Shown: positions 22,017-22,033 of the stretch, one piece after another
Position numbering within the stretch: position 1 is the first letter of the stretch
How the letters are laid out: every line of letters starts with the position of its first letter
Assembly (NCBI GenBank): GCA_023438785.1
Contig: JAEXQJ010000112.1
Coordinates: forward strand, 1-22,033
Source: Pseudomonadota bacterium
GTDB lineage: Bacteria > Myxococcota_A > Polyangia > Fen-1088
Length of the DNA: 22,033 bases
Direction of reading: 5' to 3'
Made by a program: the position numbers and the translations under genes
The notes under the pieces: generated by a model
Told to the model about the DNA's origin: nothing
Database searches by the model: none
What the model saw: the letters and a program-made list of their open reading frames with translations, nothing else

Positions 22017-22033
22017 GGCGAGAGTACCGCGAA
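22015..22033 (+). CDS. Start of a gene running off the right edge, possibly a transposase
   Basis: ATG at 22015 with a strong Shine-Dalgarno (GGAGGAA at 22000-22006, spacing 8) opens M-A-R-V-P-R before the window ends. M-A-R-x-P-R is a common beginning of IS200/REP-associated (Y1) transposases and some others, but six residues cannot identify a protein. The folded leader and change in base composition support a mobile-element gene. Its real nature depends on sequence beyond the window. Confidence 0.35.

Overview
The window is high-GC DNA, clearly bacterial, and the gene content suggests a myxobacterium or a related deltaproteobacterial lineage (Myxococcota). The main reasons are four short-signal lipoproteins, three of them with Gly/Ala-rich or Asp/Ala/Gly/Pro-rich linkers after the lipobox, a sigma factor paired with a Pro-rich single-pass membrane protein ending in TPR-like helices, and dense packing with frequent GTG starts. 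This placement is an inference from style. No rRNA, tRNA or marker gene is present to fix it.

Layout, left to right. (1) Positions 1-161 (-): the first part of a lipoprotein gene that runs off the left edge. (2) 241-2300 (+): an exported two-part protein, followed by a lipoprotein with a nucleoside-hydrolase-like fold. (3) 2456-3669 (+): an ECF-type sigma factor translationally coupled to a membrane partner. (4) 3671-13370 (-): a DUF72/YecE-like gene followed by recC, recB and recD, the last three joined by ATGA overlaps. This is a complete RecBCD recombination and repair operon and fills about 40% of the window. (5) 13414-14193 (+): a WecG/TagA-family glycosyltransferase. (6) 14210-15442 (-): a class III nucleotide cyclase with an N-terminal domain that looks like a PD-(D/E)XK nuclease fold. 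(7) 15605-17801 (+): a jellyroll-type lipoprotein and a beta-rich protein that ends like an outer-membrane barrel but shows no signal peptide. (8) 18020-20395 (+): a chemoreceptor with about six HAMP-like units in series, preceded by a strong 15-bp inverted repeat. (9) 20443-21892 (-): a lipoprotein with two Ig-like repeats, then a small membrane protein resembling the CrtO acyltransferase family. (10) 21919-22033: AT-richer DNA with two hairpins. The larger is a 64-base imperfect stem-loop that buries the Shine-Dalgarno and start codon of a gene running off the right edge; it looks like the start of a mobile element.

The best-supported functional unit is RecCBD: RecB and RecD keep helicase motifs, RecB keeps its nuclease triad, and RecC lacks a P-loop as expected. 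The most unusual items are the nuclease-like/cyclase fusion with altered base-specificity positions, the poly-HAMP chemoreceptor with its upstream inverted repeat, and the structured element at the right edge, which abuts a lipoprotein gene with an abnormally short signal peptide. I saw no complete, recognisable new defence system. The cyclase is the nearest candidate, but no effector gene lies beside it.
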